The notes under the pieces were generated by a model that had not been told where the DNA came from, ran no database searches, and saw only the letters and a program-made list of their open reading frames with translations. A DNA stretch of 64,000 nucleotides from Diphasiastrum complanatum (lineage: Eukaryota > Streptophyta > Lycopodiopsida > Lycopodiales > Lycopodiaceae): assembly GCA_029204225.1 (NCBI GenBank), contig CM055099.1, positions 56,234,386 through 56,298,385 on the forward strand. Reading direction: 5' to 3'. Each line of letters begins with the position of its first letter. The stretch's first letter is position 1. Below are positions 42,505 through 53,728 of this stretch, piece by piece. Both the position numbers and the translations under genes were made by a program.

Positions 42505-45500
42505 TGTCCCTACCTCTCCAACCTATCTCTTGAGGTTGAGTAGTAGTATCTTGAGATGTATCATTTTTTTTATCACTTGGAAGGTCAATGAATGGATCAT
42601 CATCAGGTGGTATCCTCACTATACCATCTTTCCCACTGGATGTATCTATCTTCTCAGCATCCTCGTCTTCATACATCTTGGATTCATCAAAGATAACATT
42701 ACGGCTTACATGGATTTTGTTTTCCACCCGATCAAAACATCTATAGCCCTTCACACGATCATCATACCCTAGGAATATACACTTGATAGCTTCTACATCA
42801 AGGTTACATCTCTCTTCATTAGGAACGTGTACAAAGGCCTTACATCCAAAGATTTGCAAGTGCTTCACCTTTGGCTTCTTCTTCGTGCATGTTTCCTCAA
42901 GTGTTATCTTTGTGTTGACAGATTCCTCTGTCTGTCTACTAGTTTTGCTTGTTTGCTTCTTGTTACAGCTTATGCTACCTGCATTTTTGGTTGTTAGCTG
43001 GGCATGTTCTTGGTCATTTCTATTTGGTTCAATGCCCAGATCAGGCAGCAGATTCTCAGGGTTGTAGTATGGTTCAACCTGTCACGGATACTCAGATTTT
43101 GAACACCCTTGAACTCTTGAAATCACTTGCAATCATTCTACCATGCAAGCACACCAAGAATGCCCAAAAATAGCTCTTCTTGAAACACGGTTGGGCATTA
43201 TTATGTCACTTAAAAATGGAATGCTAGAATGGATCATTGCAAAATGAAAACTAAACTACTTGCAAAATTTGACAACTAGCCTAGCATGCCACATTTCTCA
43301 TAAAAAAATAAAACATTAATTCCTACAAGCATTCAAGAACCAAGAAGCTCCATCTTCTTGGTTCTTGAATTTTCCAAGAAACTCAAGAAACCAAAACGTG
43401 AATGAATTTGCAAGATCTATACCACATTATTGGTTACAAATTTCTTGGATGCTTGCAACCTACATTAATCCACAAGAAAACATGAAATCTAATCCACAAC
43501 TAGGAAAACAAGAAAACTAATCCACTCTAAATCTACAACCACACACAATATGAATAGAAGGGTATGATCATAGGGGCATCACTCAAGAAAACCATCATGA
43601 TCAAGGAGCTTAGTGTAGCATCAAACTCATGGGAAATCTTCTTATTAAGCATGGAGTAGATACAATGCAAAAAGCTCCTCTTCACAAAGAGGGAGTCTCT
43701 TAAATAAGCAAGAGAGCTCCTTAGGTGGCATCCTAGTGGAATTTCCAAATTTCACAAATTACAAGTGGAATATTGCCCTCCACTAGAGGTCACCATCAAA
43801 AGGTGGCTCACTCTACTTTCTGTAAGAGGGGTCTACTTACATTTATTACATTTGCCTAGAAATACTAGTCCCTACATGGTTATTCCATCTTTCGGGATTC
43901 ACCATGAGGCTTACACAGTTATGGCTTGTTATTACTAACTAGCATTTCTCGGCTCTCATACTCAGCTCTCAGTCTTTGTTCGTCTCGTCTTCTCACAGAC
44001 CTCCTCGGTCTAAAGTGAGAGGTGCTCTTGAGTTGCTCTGTTCGAGTATCTTTGGGATTCGTCAGAATCAGCCAACACTTTGGTATGGCAATGGTAGGAC
44101 TTCTATTTTGAAGATAGACTACCGTACTGCATGCTTTTGACCAAAAATCTTTTGGTAGTTTCATCTCAGCTAGCATAGATCTGGCACTTTCCACAATCGT
44201 ACGATTCTTGCGCTCAGCTACACCATTGAGATTAGGAGTAGGAGCTTGCATAAAAATTGTCTTTTGATCCCACATTGATCACAAAGATCATTGAAGTCAT
44301 TAGACTTGTACTCATCTCCACTATCTGATCTTAGGACTTTGATTTTCCAACCTGTCTAATTTTTGACCAATGCTTTGAAGCTCTTGAAGTTGTCAAATGC
44401 ATCTGATTTCTTCTTCAAGAAGTAGATCCACGTCTTACGTGACATATCATCAATAAACGTCATGAAATAGAAGGCTTTACCTAAGGACATGGTCCTCATA
44501 GGCCCACATAGATCTGTGTGGATTAAATCCAGGTTGTTCTTTGCTCTTGCAACAACCCTTTTATTGAACTTCTCTCGATGCTGCTTCCCATATACACAAG
44601 ATTCGCACATCGATTTCAAGTGATCTTCTATGGTAGGCAATCTTGTTACCATCTCCAATCTTCTTATCAAATTGAGGCTTCCCAAGTTCAAATGACCAAG
44701 CCTCTTATGCCACAACTCAGTTTGTGATGGAATGGATGATACAAGTCCATGTTGTCCCTTGATTGTAGCATTCAACCTGTACAATTTTGTATTGGGATCC
44801 CTTACTCCATACGCAATAACATTGAACTTTTGATTCACATCCTTCACAAAGCAACGATCATGGGCAAATTCTACTTTCAACTTTTGATCAGTAATGACTC
44901 CAATAGAAAGTAGATTTTTCTACAAACCTGGTACGTAAAGAACCTCCCTGATCATCCTGATTTTGCCATCAGGTAGTTGGATTGAAACGGTGCCTATCCC
45001 CTTGATCTTGCACACATCACCATTTGCTTGTGAAACAGACGTTCCATTATCCAACACTTTCAAGCTACTGAACCAATTCTTGTTATCTGTCATGTGTCTT
45101 GTGGCTCCCGAGTCAATATACCATGCTTGATCATCTTGATTAGATGACAATACAGATATGAAGATACTAGAGTCTTCAATCTCACCCTCATCGACAAGGT
45201 TACCTGCTTGCTTTGGTTTTCCCTTGTCTTGTTTCGCCAAGAATTTGCGACATTCACTCTTTCAAAGGCCCTTTTTACCACAATGGAAGCACTTGTCTTG
45301 TCTTAGTCTTACTGGAAGATCCCTCATCCTCCTGAGTCTTGGCAAATTGCTGCTTAGACTTTTTCTTGCCCTTGTCCTTGCCTTGTTTTTGGCGTGTCGC
45401 AAGTGCCTGATTGTCAGTATTCTGCCGTCTAGCTTTCACCATTTCTCGTCGTTGATCTTCCTGCATCAAGATTCCTGTGAGGTTGGCAATCTTTCTCTTG

Positions 45501-45960
45501 ATGCTATTCCGCTCACAAACATCTGATAGGATTCTGCGATGCTGCACAATGCATTGTGCACCAGCTCCACATCACATATGCGCTCACCAATAAAATGCAG
45601 TTCATCCCTCATTGTCTTGATTCTGGTCATGTACGTCTGAATGTGCTCTCCTTGTTCCATTCGGGCACTATTCAGCTTTGACTTTAGAAACATGATTCTT
45701 GACGGATTTGACATCTCGAACTGCTCCTTTAGCACATCCCATGCCTATTTTGGTGTAACAGCATCACCAATGTGGGCAATGATGTGATCCTTCACTGACA
45801 AGTTAATGAAGGTCAAAGCTTTCCTCATCTTTTTGTCGAACACTTTGATATCCGCTTCATTTGGTGGCCTTCTCTCATCACCTGTGTGTGCAAAAACTAC
45901 AAAAAGGACCAAGAGTGGATCCTAATCTGAAGGCACCTTCTTCACAAAATTCTAAGACCT
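42505..45960 (-). pseudogene. copia D gag-protease-integrase remnant, interrupted by a solo LTR
   Basis: On the minus strand: gag (45960-45275; MFLKSKLNSARMEQGE, LHFIGERI), a knuckle region lost at a frameshift near 45275, and protease (AWYIDSGATRHMTD). Then HHCC integrase part (LWHKRLGHLNLGSL, CESCVYGKQ), core (LIHTDLCGPM, TFIDDMSRKTW) and NGVAERKNRTIVES (44275 on). The insertion at 42913-44077 follows; the frame resumes with KHLQIFGCKAFVHVP and ends in DDDPFIDLPSDKK (42868-42497). RT and RNase H are missing: at about 42500 it joins copia A3. Related to the common plant copia type, not to the 9454 family. Confidence 0.8.
42913..44077. mobile_element. solo LTR (1165 bp) with 5-bp target duplication
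   Basis: Starts TGTTGACAG and ends CAGCCAACA. The five bases ctttg flank both sides (42908-42912 and 44078-44082). Deleting it with one ctttg restores the copia D integrase frame (TIAIPK then ITLEE). No repeated ends inside, so it is a solo LTR or a small non-autonomous element and not a full one. Confidence 0.8.
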
Positions 45961-46497
45961 CAAGGAAATTTGCGAGAGTTCAGAAGGTGATTTGACTGCT
46001 ATGCGAAGGTTCTATGAAGGTTCAGGCTATCTGCGAGGGTTCAACTCTCGCAGGAAGTGATCTCTCACACAACTTGTCCTGTGATTGGATTTTCAAGATC
46101 AGACCATGTAGGCATATTAATTTCACTGCTCTGATTCCATTTAGGCACCTTGCGAGAGTTGGTGAGTTGATCTTGATGCTCTGCGAGGGTTCAAAAAATT
46201 TTGCTTTTGGGAACTCTCGCATACACTAAAAAATGATGATTCTTCCATCAGGAACCCTTGCAGAGATTTTCATCGATGCATCTAGGTCAGATCTGGTGAC
46301 TGTCCAGTTTTCAAGAGCTATCTCCCAGGGGATCTCAAAAAATCATGAAAAAAGTGCTCTTTCAGAGTGTTTTTTGACGAGATCTCAAGATTTTCTAATT
46401 TTTAACTTTTCTAAATTGGTAATCAGCTTCGTCCAGGCTTGATCTGACTATTGGTAGTGCTCTGGAAGTTTTGATGGTTTCTTGGTGGTAGATCCAT
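45961..46497. other. leader-like stretch with the GCGAGAGTT motif set
   Basis: At least seven variants of the motif lie between about 45970 and 46260, including adjacent opposite copies at about 46030-46060. Resembles the gypsy-2 leader and lies beside a gypsy LTR fragment. No ORF. Confidence 0.55.
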
Positions 46498-46834
46498 CAG
46501 CCCAATGAGCACTTGTAAAATATTGTATTTTAAATAATCTAAACTTGGGCCTTGTAGAGTAAAATAATGTAAAAGGCCCAAAGTCTAAGTTAAATAAGTT
46601 TTGTTATGTTCAAATTAGAAGTCAAAGTCAAAGTCAAAGTGGTGGTAGGTTGGGTGTGCTTCTTTGTGCACCCTAGATTGAAATGTGTTTCTTTTGAAGG
46701 GTTAAGATTTTAATCCTCCCTTCCTTGAAGTAGCCGATAGAAACAAAAGGATAAGGGCGTCCCCAAGAATAAAAAGACACCTCTTGTACCTCATTTCACA
46801 TGCTAATAGAGAGGAGAAAACTCTACCACTTAGG
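46498..46834 (+). repeat. diverged gypsy LTR fragment
   Basis: Starts in the middle of the LTR (cccaatgagcac, cttgggccttgta) and runs to ggagaaaactctaccactt, parallel to part of 40024-40796 but much diverged. Confidence 0.55.
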
Positions 46835-46947
46835 GAACTTTGGAAAGTTGAGACCAATCTCCTTTTCTGTTCCATCCTTTTTGTTAGCCATAACAAAAGC
46901 ATCAAGCTTGAAAAGTCTACCTTGACTATTGCCCCTAGCAACCAAGT
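46835..46947 (-). pseudogene. short copia protease/pre-integrase fragment
   Basis: On the minus strand: LVARGNSQGRLFKLDAFVMA and IGLNFPKF, nearly the same as part of copia A3 at 41755-41870. Confidence 0.65.
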
Positions 46948-47049
46948 TCCTTATGGAGTTTGCATACATGATGCTTCATACCTTCATGAATGTAAGTTGA
47001 ATATTTCTTTGTTTACAACATTGGGATTCACCCAAGTATATTTTTTTTT

Positions 47050-48896
47050 CAAAGCTTACAAAGAGCTTAATTAGTGTGGGAAAGTTGCTTGATAATGGTT
47101 GTGATGTAAAGTTCAACTCCAATACTTGCTTTATCAAGAAAAATGATGAGATGCTAGCTGATGGATCTAGGTGTGGTGGAATTTTTAAGTTGAATTCTTA
47201 TGAGAATGCAAACCTTTGTGAAGTTGCTTTGTTATATAAGGAGGAGTTTTGGCATATAAGGTTGGGACATCCTAACTTTAAATCTATGTCTTCTATGGTC
47301 AAGAAAGTGAAGGCTATTGGTCTTCCAAAATCTCTTTCCAAAGATTTCAAGCCTTGTGAGGCTTGTGCTATTGCAAAATCACACAGAAAGCCATACCAAA
47401 AGTCTTTTATCAAGACTACTCATCCTTTGGAACTTATACACTCAGATGTACATTTCTCCTCTCCTAAAAGTATTGGTGGTGCAACATGTTTTGTCACCTT
47501 TATTGATGACTTTATGAGATATACTTGGCTGTATCTACTTTCTTCAAAAGCTATGGTATTTGATCACTTCCTTATCCTCAAACCTTATGTTGAGAAAGAG
47601 TTTTCTATAAAAGTTAAAGCTTTAAGATGTGATGGAGGAGGTGAATACATCTCTAGCAAGTTTCATGAATACTGTGAAGGTGAAGGAATAAAGACAGAGT
47701 TTTCTTGTGCTTATTCTCCATCTCAAAATGGAGTTGTTGAGAGGAAAAATAGATCTTTATGTGAATGTGCTAAAGCAATTCGAGTTGAAGCTTCTTTGCC
47801 TATTGAATATTAGGGTGAAGCTATAAATTGTGGAAACTATTTGTGCAATAGATTACCTCACAATGCACTTGCTGGAAAATCACCTTTGAATTCTTGTTTA
47901 AGAAGAAACCTAAGGTAGATCACCTTAGAGTTTTTGGTTGTGCTTGCTTTGTTCATGTGCCCTTGGAAACAAGGAAAAGAGATGATCCTAATTCTATTAA
48001 AGGGATCATGGTTGGATATGAATCCAACAAGAAAGCCTACAGAATCTATGTTCCCTCTACCTCAACTACAATTGAGAGTAGGGATGTTATATTCCATGAG
48101 GATCAAAAATACATTTTTGAAGAGGCTGAGTTCAAAGATTCTCACAAAGATGCTCCAATCATCACCCTTGAAGACTTTCATGGAGAGATGGGGCCGAGAA
48201 TTGAGGAGGAGTCACCTGAAATCTTTTCACCAAGGAGATCTCAAAGAGAAAGATCCAAGCCTAGGAGGATTACTTGTGAAGATAGAGGCAAGCAAGTGGA
48301 AATCAACTCCACTCATTGTGCTTATTTTATTTTACATGAGGAGCCAAAGGATGTATATGATGCACTCAACTCAAAGGAATGGTATCTTGCCATGAAGGAG
48401 GAATATGATGCTTTGATGGCCAACAAGACATGGGAGCTTGTGGATCTTCCATCCAACAAGCACACCCTTGGTTGCAAGTGGGTTTTTCGAGTCAAGTATA
48501 ATCAAGATGGCACAATCAACAAGTACAAGGCTAGGATTTGGGCTAAAGATTTTGCTCAAGTTTATGGACTTGATTATGAGGAGACTTTTGCTCCAGTTGC
48601 AAAGATGGTATCATTTAGAATCATAATTTATGTTGCTTATTTTTTCAATTGGCAAGTTCTTCAACTAGATGTCTCTATTGCATTTCTAAATGAATATCTA
48701 GAAGAAGAGATTTATATGGATCAACCTATTGGGTTCATCCATGACAAAGTCAAAGTTTGCTTGCTCTTCAAAAGTTTATATGGACTAAAGCAAGCTCCAA
48801 GACTTTGAGCAAAAGTTTCTTCATCAAGCATAGAGCCAATCTTGGAGTAATACCAAGATCCATATTCAAGTCAATATAGATTGTTTTTAGGATGAG
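47050..48896 (+). pseudogene. copia C: protease end, integrase, RT start, then deletion to the C-terminus
   Basis: Starts in the linker after protease (KNL...VGKLLDNGCDVKF), then HHCC integrase part (FWHIRLGHPNFKS, CEACAIAKSH). The integrase core follows with HSDVHFSS, RCDGGGEYIS and QNGVVERKNR (D, D, E present), a stop at 47811, a frame change near 47890, and RT (CKWVFRVKYNQDGT, APVAKMVSFRI, LDVSIAFLNEY, LYGLKQAPR). At about 48805 it jumps to the last residues of pol (FIKHRANLGVIPRS) and the LTR. The catalytic YVDD and all of RNase H are deleted; a shared tttgagcaa-like string at the junction suggests a microhomology join. Confidence 0.85.
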
Positions 48897-49206
48897 TGTT
48901 AAAATAGAAAAATAATCCATCTTGACTTTAGGCTTGCTAAAAAAATTGTACCATGCAAGTATGTTGTTCATAAATGCAAAATGCCAAGTTTGGCCTAGAT
49001 AGAACTCGAGCTACATGGATATGTCATATCTAGAATGATGAGTAAAACAACTTGCGTATAGTTTGTAGACATAGAATTAGCAAGATTATGCTTGTAGAAA
49101 CTCGTGGTCAATCTAGAATCAGGTTATTGTGCTAATCATAAAGCTTAATTAGATCCATCATACTTGTGGACATTCCCCATAGGTGTGAAATCTGGAAATT
49201 TTATCA
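48897..49206 (+). repeat. 3' LTR of copia C, internally deleted (310 bp)
   Basis: Begins TGTTAAAATAG after a purine-rich tract and ends TTTTATCA. Both ends match the LTR of copia B (55829-56615), but about 480 bases are missing from the middle. Confidence 0.75.
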
Positions 49207-49758
49207 AGAGCTAGCAGTAGGGCACCCATGATCAAACCAATTGCATGTGATTTCGACTCAATCACATGTTGAAAAATTCAGATTTACTTCTTAAATGAAG
49301 ATACATGTGTTTTGGATACATTTCTTACTAAAATTTCCCTATTGGTGAGCTTGGAGTAGGGCGCTGCTATCAGCTCTATATGCACATAGTGTGCACTCTT
49401 TTTAGCCACAAATTTTTGGTTTTGGTTTTGGCTTCATTAGAAGTCTACCTATTTGTGAGCATCTCATTTTTTGTGCAGAAATCAGCCACCTATTTCATTA
49501 CTTGTTGAGCAAATTGCATGTGGATTATTGCAATCTACTCTTAATCTTTCCGCTCTTTACCATGCAAGAGGTACGATCTGCTATACAGTAGTTTGGATAA
49601 TGAATTCTAACAATAACACTCCTTTCGTGCGTATGACTTTGCAATACTATACATAGAAATGGATATAGAAGTAAAAGTTTCTCAAGTACAATCAAATGCA
49701 AACATGATCGCCTCACAAGAATCATTTCCGTCTACTATTCAGGTTGGTACTTTACGTG
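49207..49758. other. unassigned stretch
   Basis: About 550 AT-rich bases between two LTRs. No ORF or repeat I can support. Confidence 0.3.
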
Positions 49759-50313
49759 TCAGCATCTACACACAAAATGAGATGCAAACTCTAATAGAAT
49801 TTGATCAAACATGAATCAAATGATAATGTACAGTTTATGTCTGTACAAAACTAGCAAGCTACTGTATTTCACACATGTGGATCCAAAAATAACAAATATA
49901 CATCATTCTACACATAGAATTGCATGCAATCACAAGTATAGTGCATCAATGGATAGTAGAATTCAAGAGAACCATATATAAGCATGAAATGAGATAGAGA
50001 AAAGAGAATATGTGTCTCTCCACGAGTTTCCTCTTTTTATAACAAGTCCAAAACCTATTTGGCCATTTGGTTTTCCCTCCAAAATGCTAACCCTACTATT
50101 TTTGGGTCTAGATTCAAAGTACCCAACATTTAAATTTGAATCTACTCAAACTCGCATTCTAACTTTTTCACACTTTTAGAAAGTGTTTATTCAAATGAGA
50201 TTTAGACTATTGAACTTTGAAAAGTCAATCTCTAAGTCTAAAAACAAAGTGGGCCTCAATTTTCCAAATATGAAAATATAGCAAATATGATCAAACTAGT
50301 TGAATCTTTCACA
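49759..50313 (-). repeat. A-type copia LTR, minus orientation, truncated (555 bp)
   Basis: Matches 6997-7646 from its tcagcatctacac string to the terminal TTTCACA. About 95 bases of the other end are missing. It is followed on the plus strand by ctccctcttcaact, the complement of the polypurine tract, so it is a minus-strand 3' LTR. Confidence 0.85.
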
Positions 50314-51130
50314 CTCCCTCTTCAACTAGTTTTAGCATGGACTTTGATAACACTCCAAGTGATGTCCTGTGTTTCATGAACAAGTCCTTTCCAATGCTTT
50401 GGTGAAGATATCAACTACACATTCCCTTGAGGACACATGTTGAAGCTCCACCTCCTTTGTAATGACTTGCTCCTCACAAAATGTTGTTGCACCTCAAAAT
50501 GGTGCACCTCAACATGCTTGCTCCTAGCATAGTTTTGACCATAGAACTTTGATCCGTCATAGGAATAATCTTCTTTCAAAAGATAGATCTCCTTTCAATG
50601 ATCATATAATGCTCAAAATAGAAACAACCATAATTGATATAGAGAATAGTGTCCACTTGGGATGCTTCACTATTTCTTACATCAATCTCACATGTCAAGA
50701 AGTAACTAGTACATGAAGAATCAGATGGGATGTAAATGAAATGATTCCACCATGTTCCCAACTCTGAACTCTTTGAAAAAATATAACAAACAAACAATAA
50801 ATGTGAGTGATCAACTTTTGCTTGCATGTTTTCTGCTTCTTTGTCCTTTGTTGCCATGTATCTACCATGACACTTCATGAATGAGCCTCCATCTTCATCT
50901 TTCCACAAGAAACCATCAAGCCTTGGAAATCCATGAGTAAGTGAGTTCATCCATGATACTAATTCAGCACCACATGACTCCATAAACCAAGCAAGTTTTA
51001 CTAGTCCATCTTCAAGATCTACTTGACACAAGAAAATGACCATGAATTCACCAAAAATTCACAAGCTCCAAACATTGGCACTAAGTAGCTCAACTCTTGA
51101 GAACTTAGGCGTGTTCTTCTACATTCTTTT
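50314..51130 (-). pseudogene. unknown module, C-terminal half, joined to RNase H tail (minus strand)
   Basis: The minus-strand ORF 51043-50576 reads FGEF just upstream, MVIFLCQVDLEDGLV, ESCGAEL, THGFPRL, CEIDVRNSEAS and DTILYINY, all shared with the plus-strand copy at 52540-53000 and with the element at 2-2599. After it (50570-50314) come decayed residues of the copia RNase H tail (SKHVEV-like, VELQHV-like) and the polypurine tract. At about 51130 it meets the plus-strand copy head to head. Confidence 0.7.
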
Positions 51131-51137
51131 GTTATGA

Positions 51138-53074
51138 TTCCAAGAAAGTCATTTTTCCAGCAAGTGGAGTCACATGTCTACATAAAGAGAGTAGCTCAAA
51201 TGGTTCTATCAAGAGACTTAGTGAGGGAGATAGTCACAAGTCAAGAAGAAGAGAAGTATGTGAAGAGTTCAAAGTAGGATGTACTTTGAATGATGTCATT
51301 GTGAATGATAGTGAGGAAGAATCATTATCATATGATTAATTACCTAAAACATTGAATAGAAGTTCTTGTTTGAAGAAAGAGAGTACTTCAATCATCCTTA
51401 TGTTGAAGGTACTAATCATTTTTTTCATGGCTTCTAATGTTTTTGAGATTTCTACTTCTTATGATGCAATCATTAAGAGGGAGTCTTATGAAGGAAAGAG
51501 CAATGGAAGATTGGTTCTTGGGAAGATCCAAGGCATGGATCTCACATCTCTTCATCAACTCAAAGGATTCTATGATTGTGAATTGATCATTCATGATCGA
51601 GATGGCAAAAGGTTGGTTGGAGAAGACTACATGGAGCAAATCGAGAGGCAATTTCTTCAAGACAATGGAGATCTCATTGGTGAGCTTATTGAGGTTTGTT
51701 ATGGACTCAAGAAGGCTGGATTTATTAGCTTTGATACTCATCTTCACCTACTCTACTTCATGTTGGATGGAAAGTTTGGAATCTATCTTTTGATTTATGA
51801 TGGTGACATTGGTGACATTGTTTTCACTAACCTTTGTGGAAATTCGAGATCAAGCATTGATGAGATCTTGTTGGATCTAGATCATATGTTTGAGAGGGAG
51901 TATTTCCAAAGGTTCAGGTCTGAATATATTCATATCTTTGATGACCAAGAGAAAGGTAAGCAAGTGGAAGCGACTCATTTTGCCTTACTCACATGTTTTG
52001 GAGAATTTTCTTGTATAGATGATGCTATGCAAGTGGATATTGGTTCTCATGGTTTTCATACTGGAAAAGCAAGTAATGGATCTGGAAAACAAAGTTTGTT
52101 CAATGACTTTGATGTTTAAGAGGAATATCAAGAGTTTGGTCTCAAAGGGCTTCAACAACACAAAAGGAAAGGTGGCAATTTGGAGCTAGTCAAGAGCATC
52201 AAAGGAAGGTTATTTGGCAAAGATGTTATGGATCTATTTTTGCAGCTTATTGAAGACTCAAGTAAGGTCAAAGGAGCAGCAAGGAAGTGTTGTTCAAGTT
52301 TACTTTACTTGTTCTATCTCATGTTTGAGTTACTTCATGTGAATGTGTGCAAATTGTCAAGATATGGACAAACTAGCTACATTGTCTTGCAATATCTTAT
52401 TGTTGAAGTTGTACTAGAATTCTTGGCTGGTTTTGCTGATGGAAATGAAGCTATTGGAGGCTCATTATTTCACTCATCCATGATCAAGTTCTCAAGTGTT
52501 GAGCTACTTGATGCCAATGTTTGGAAATTGTCAATTTTTGGTGAATTCATGGTCATTTTCTTGTGTCAAGTAGATCTTGAAGATGGACTAGTGCAACCTA
52601 CTTGGTTTATGGAGTCATGTGGTGCTGGATTTGCATCATTTATGTACACACCTACTCATGGATTTCCAAGGTTTGAATGTTTCTTGTGGCAAGATGGAGA
52701 TGGAGGCTCATTCATGGAGTTTTATGGTGGAGACATATCAAGAAAGGACAAAGTTGGAAGAGACAAGCAAGCAAATGGTCATCACTCACATTTATTGTTT
52801 GGTTTTTGTAATTTTCCAGAGAGTTCAAAGTTTTAAACATGGAGGAATCATTTCATTCACATTCTATTTGGTTCTTCATGTTCTAGTTATATCTTGATGT
52901 GTAAAATTGATGTAAGAAATAGTGAAGCATCCAATTTGGACACTATTCTCTATATCAATTATGAAAGATACTTTAGAACCTTAGAAAGAAGATCTATACT
53001 TAGTATGGAGATCATTCTAAAGTTGGATCAAAGTTCTATTGTCAAAACTATGCCAAAACTAGTTGAAGAGGGAG
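51138..53074 (+). pseudogene. unknown module, nearly full, plus strand, two stops
   Basis: Parallel to about 800-2599 of the first element: GEGD, RREVCEE, GKIQGMDLTSLHQLKGFYDC, GELIEVCYGLK, FDTHLHLLYFML (51352-52119). Then comes an island that is clearly copia pol linker (KGKQVEATHFALLTCFGEFS, like KGKQVV ... FAFLTSFDEP in the intact element). The module then resumes (ELVKSIKG, DLFLQLIEDSSKVKGAARK, ESCGAGFAS, KIDVRNSEAS, YINYE). Its end LVEEGV is the copia C-terminus and polypurine tract. Stops occur near 52117, 52834 and 52896. Confidence 0.75.
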
Positions 53075-53728
53075 TGTGAGAGATTTCAACTAGTTTAGTC
53101 TAGTTTAGTCACATTTTGGTAAATTGTCAATAAGAGGCCAAAATTCATTTTAGACTTAGAGATAAACTTTTTGAAGTTATATTAGTTTAAAATACATTCA
53201 ATTAACACTTTTGGAAAGTGTGGGAAAGTTGGTAGTCGAGTTTGAGAGAGATTCAAATTTGAACTTTGGGTACATTGAATCTAGACCCAAAAGTAGTAGG
53301 GTTTACATTTTGGAGGGAAAGCCAAGTGGCCAAATAGGGTTTGGAAACTCTATAAAAGGATGTAACTCGTGGAGAGACACATCTTCTCTCTTCTCTCTCT
53401 CATTTCATCATTATACATGGTTCTCTTTGGGTTCTACTACTCATTGGTGCACTATCTTGGTGTTATCTTGCAATCTTGTGTGTAGAATGATCATTTATTG
53501 CTATTTTCGGTTCCACACGTGTGAAATACAGTAGGGTACTGTAATTGTACGGATAGAAAACATATTTTAAGTTTTGGTTCATGTTTGATCAATATCTCTT
53601 AGAGTTTGTGTCTCATTTTGTATGTAGATGCTGATTTTTCTACATTGGCAGGATTGTTGGTTTGCTCCTTATTGTAACCAAAGATTTGGGACATGGATTG
53701 GATCTTGAATTATCTGAAATCCTTCACA
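53075..53728 (+). repeat. A-type copia 3' LTR, plus orientation (654 bp)
   Basis: TGTGAGAGATTTC to ATCCTTCACA, directly after the polypurine tract gttgaagagggag. TATAAAA at 53351-53357, palindrome CACACGTGTGAA near 53514. Its right edge cuts gag codons of copia B (53729). Confidence 0.9.
53351..53357 (+). promoter_or_regulatory. TATA box of the A-type LTR
   Basis: TATAAAA followed by ggatgtaactcgtggagag, the same context as on the minus strand at 7366-7372. Confidence 0.65.
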
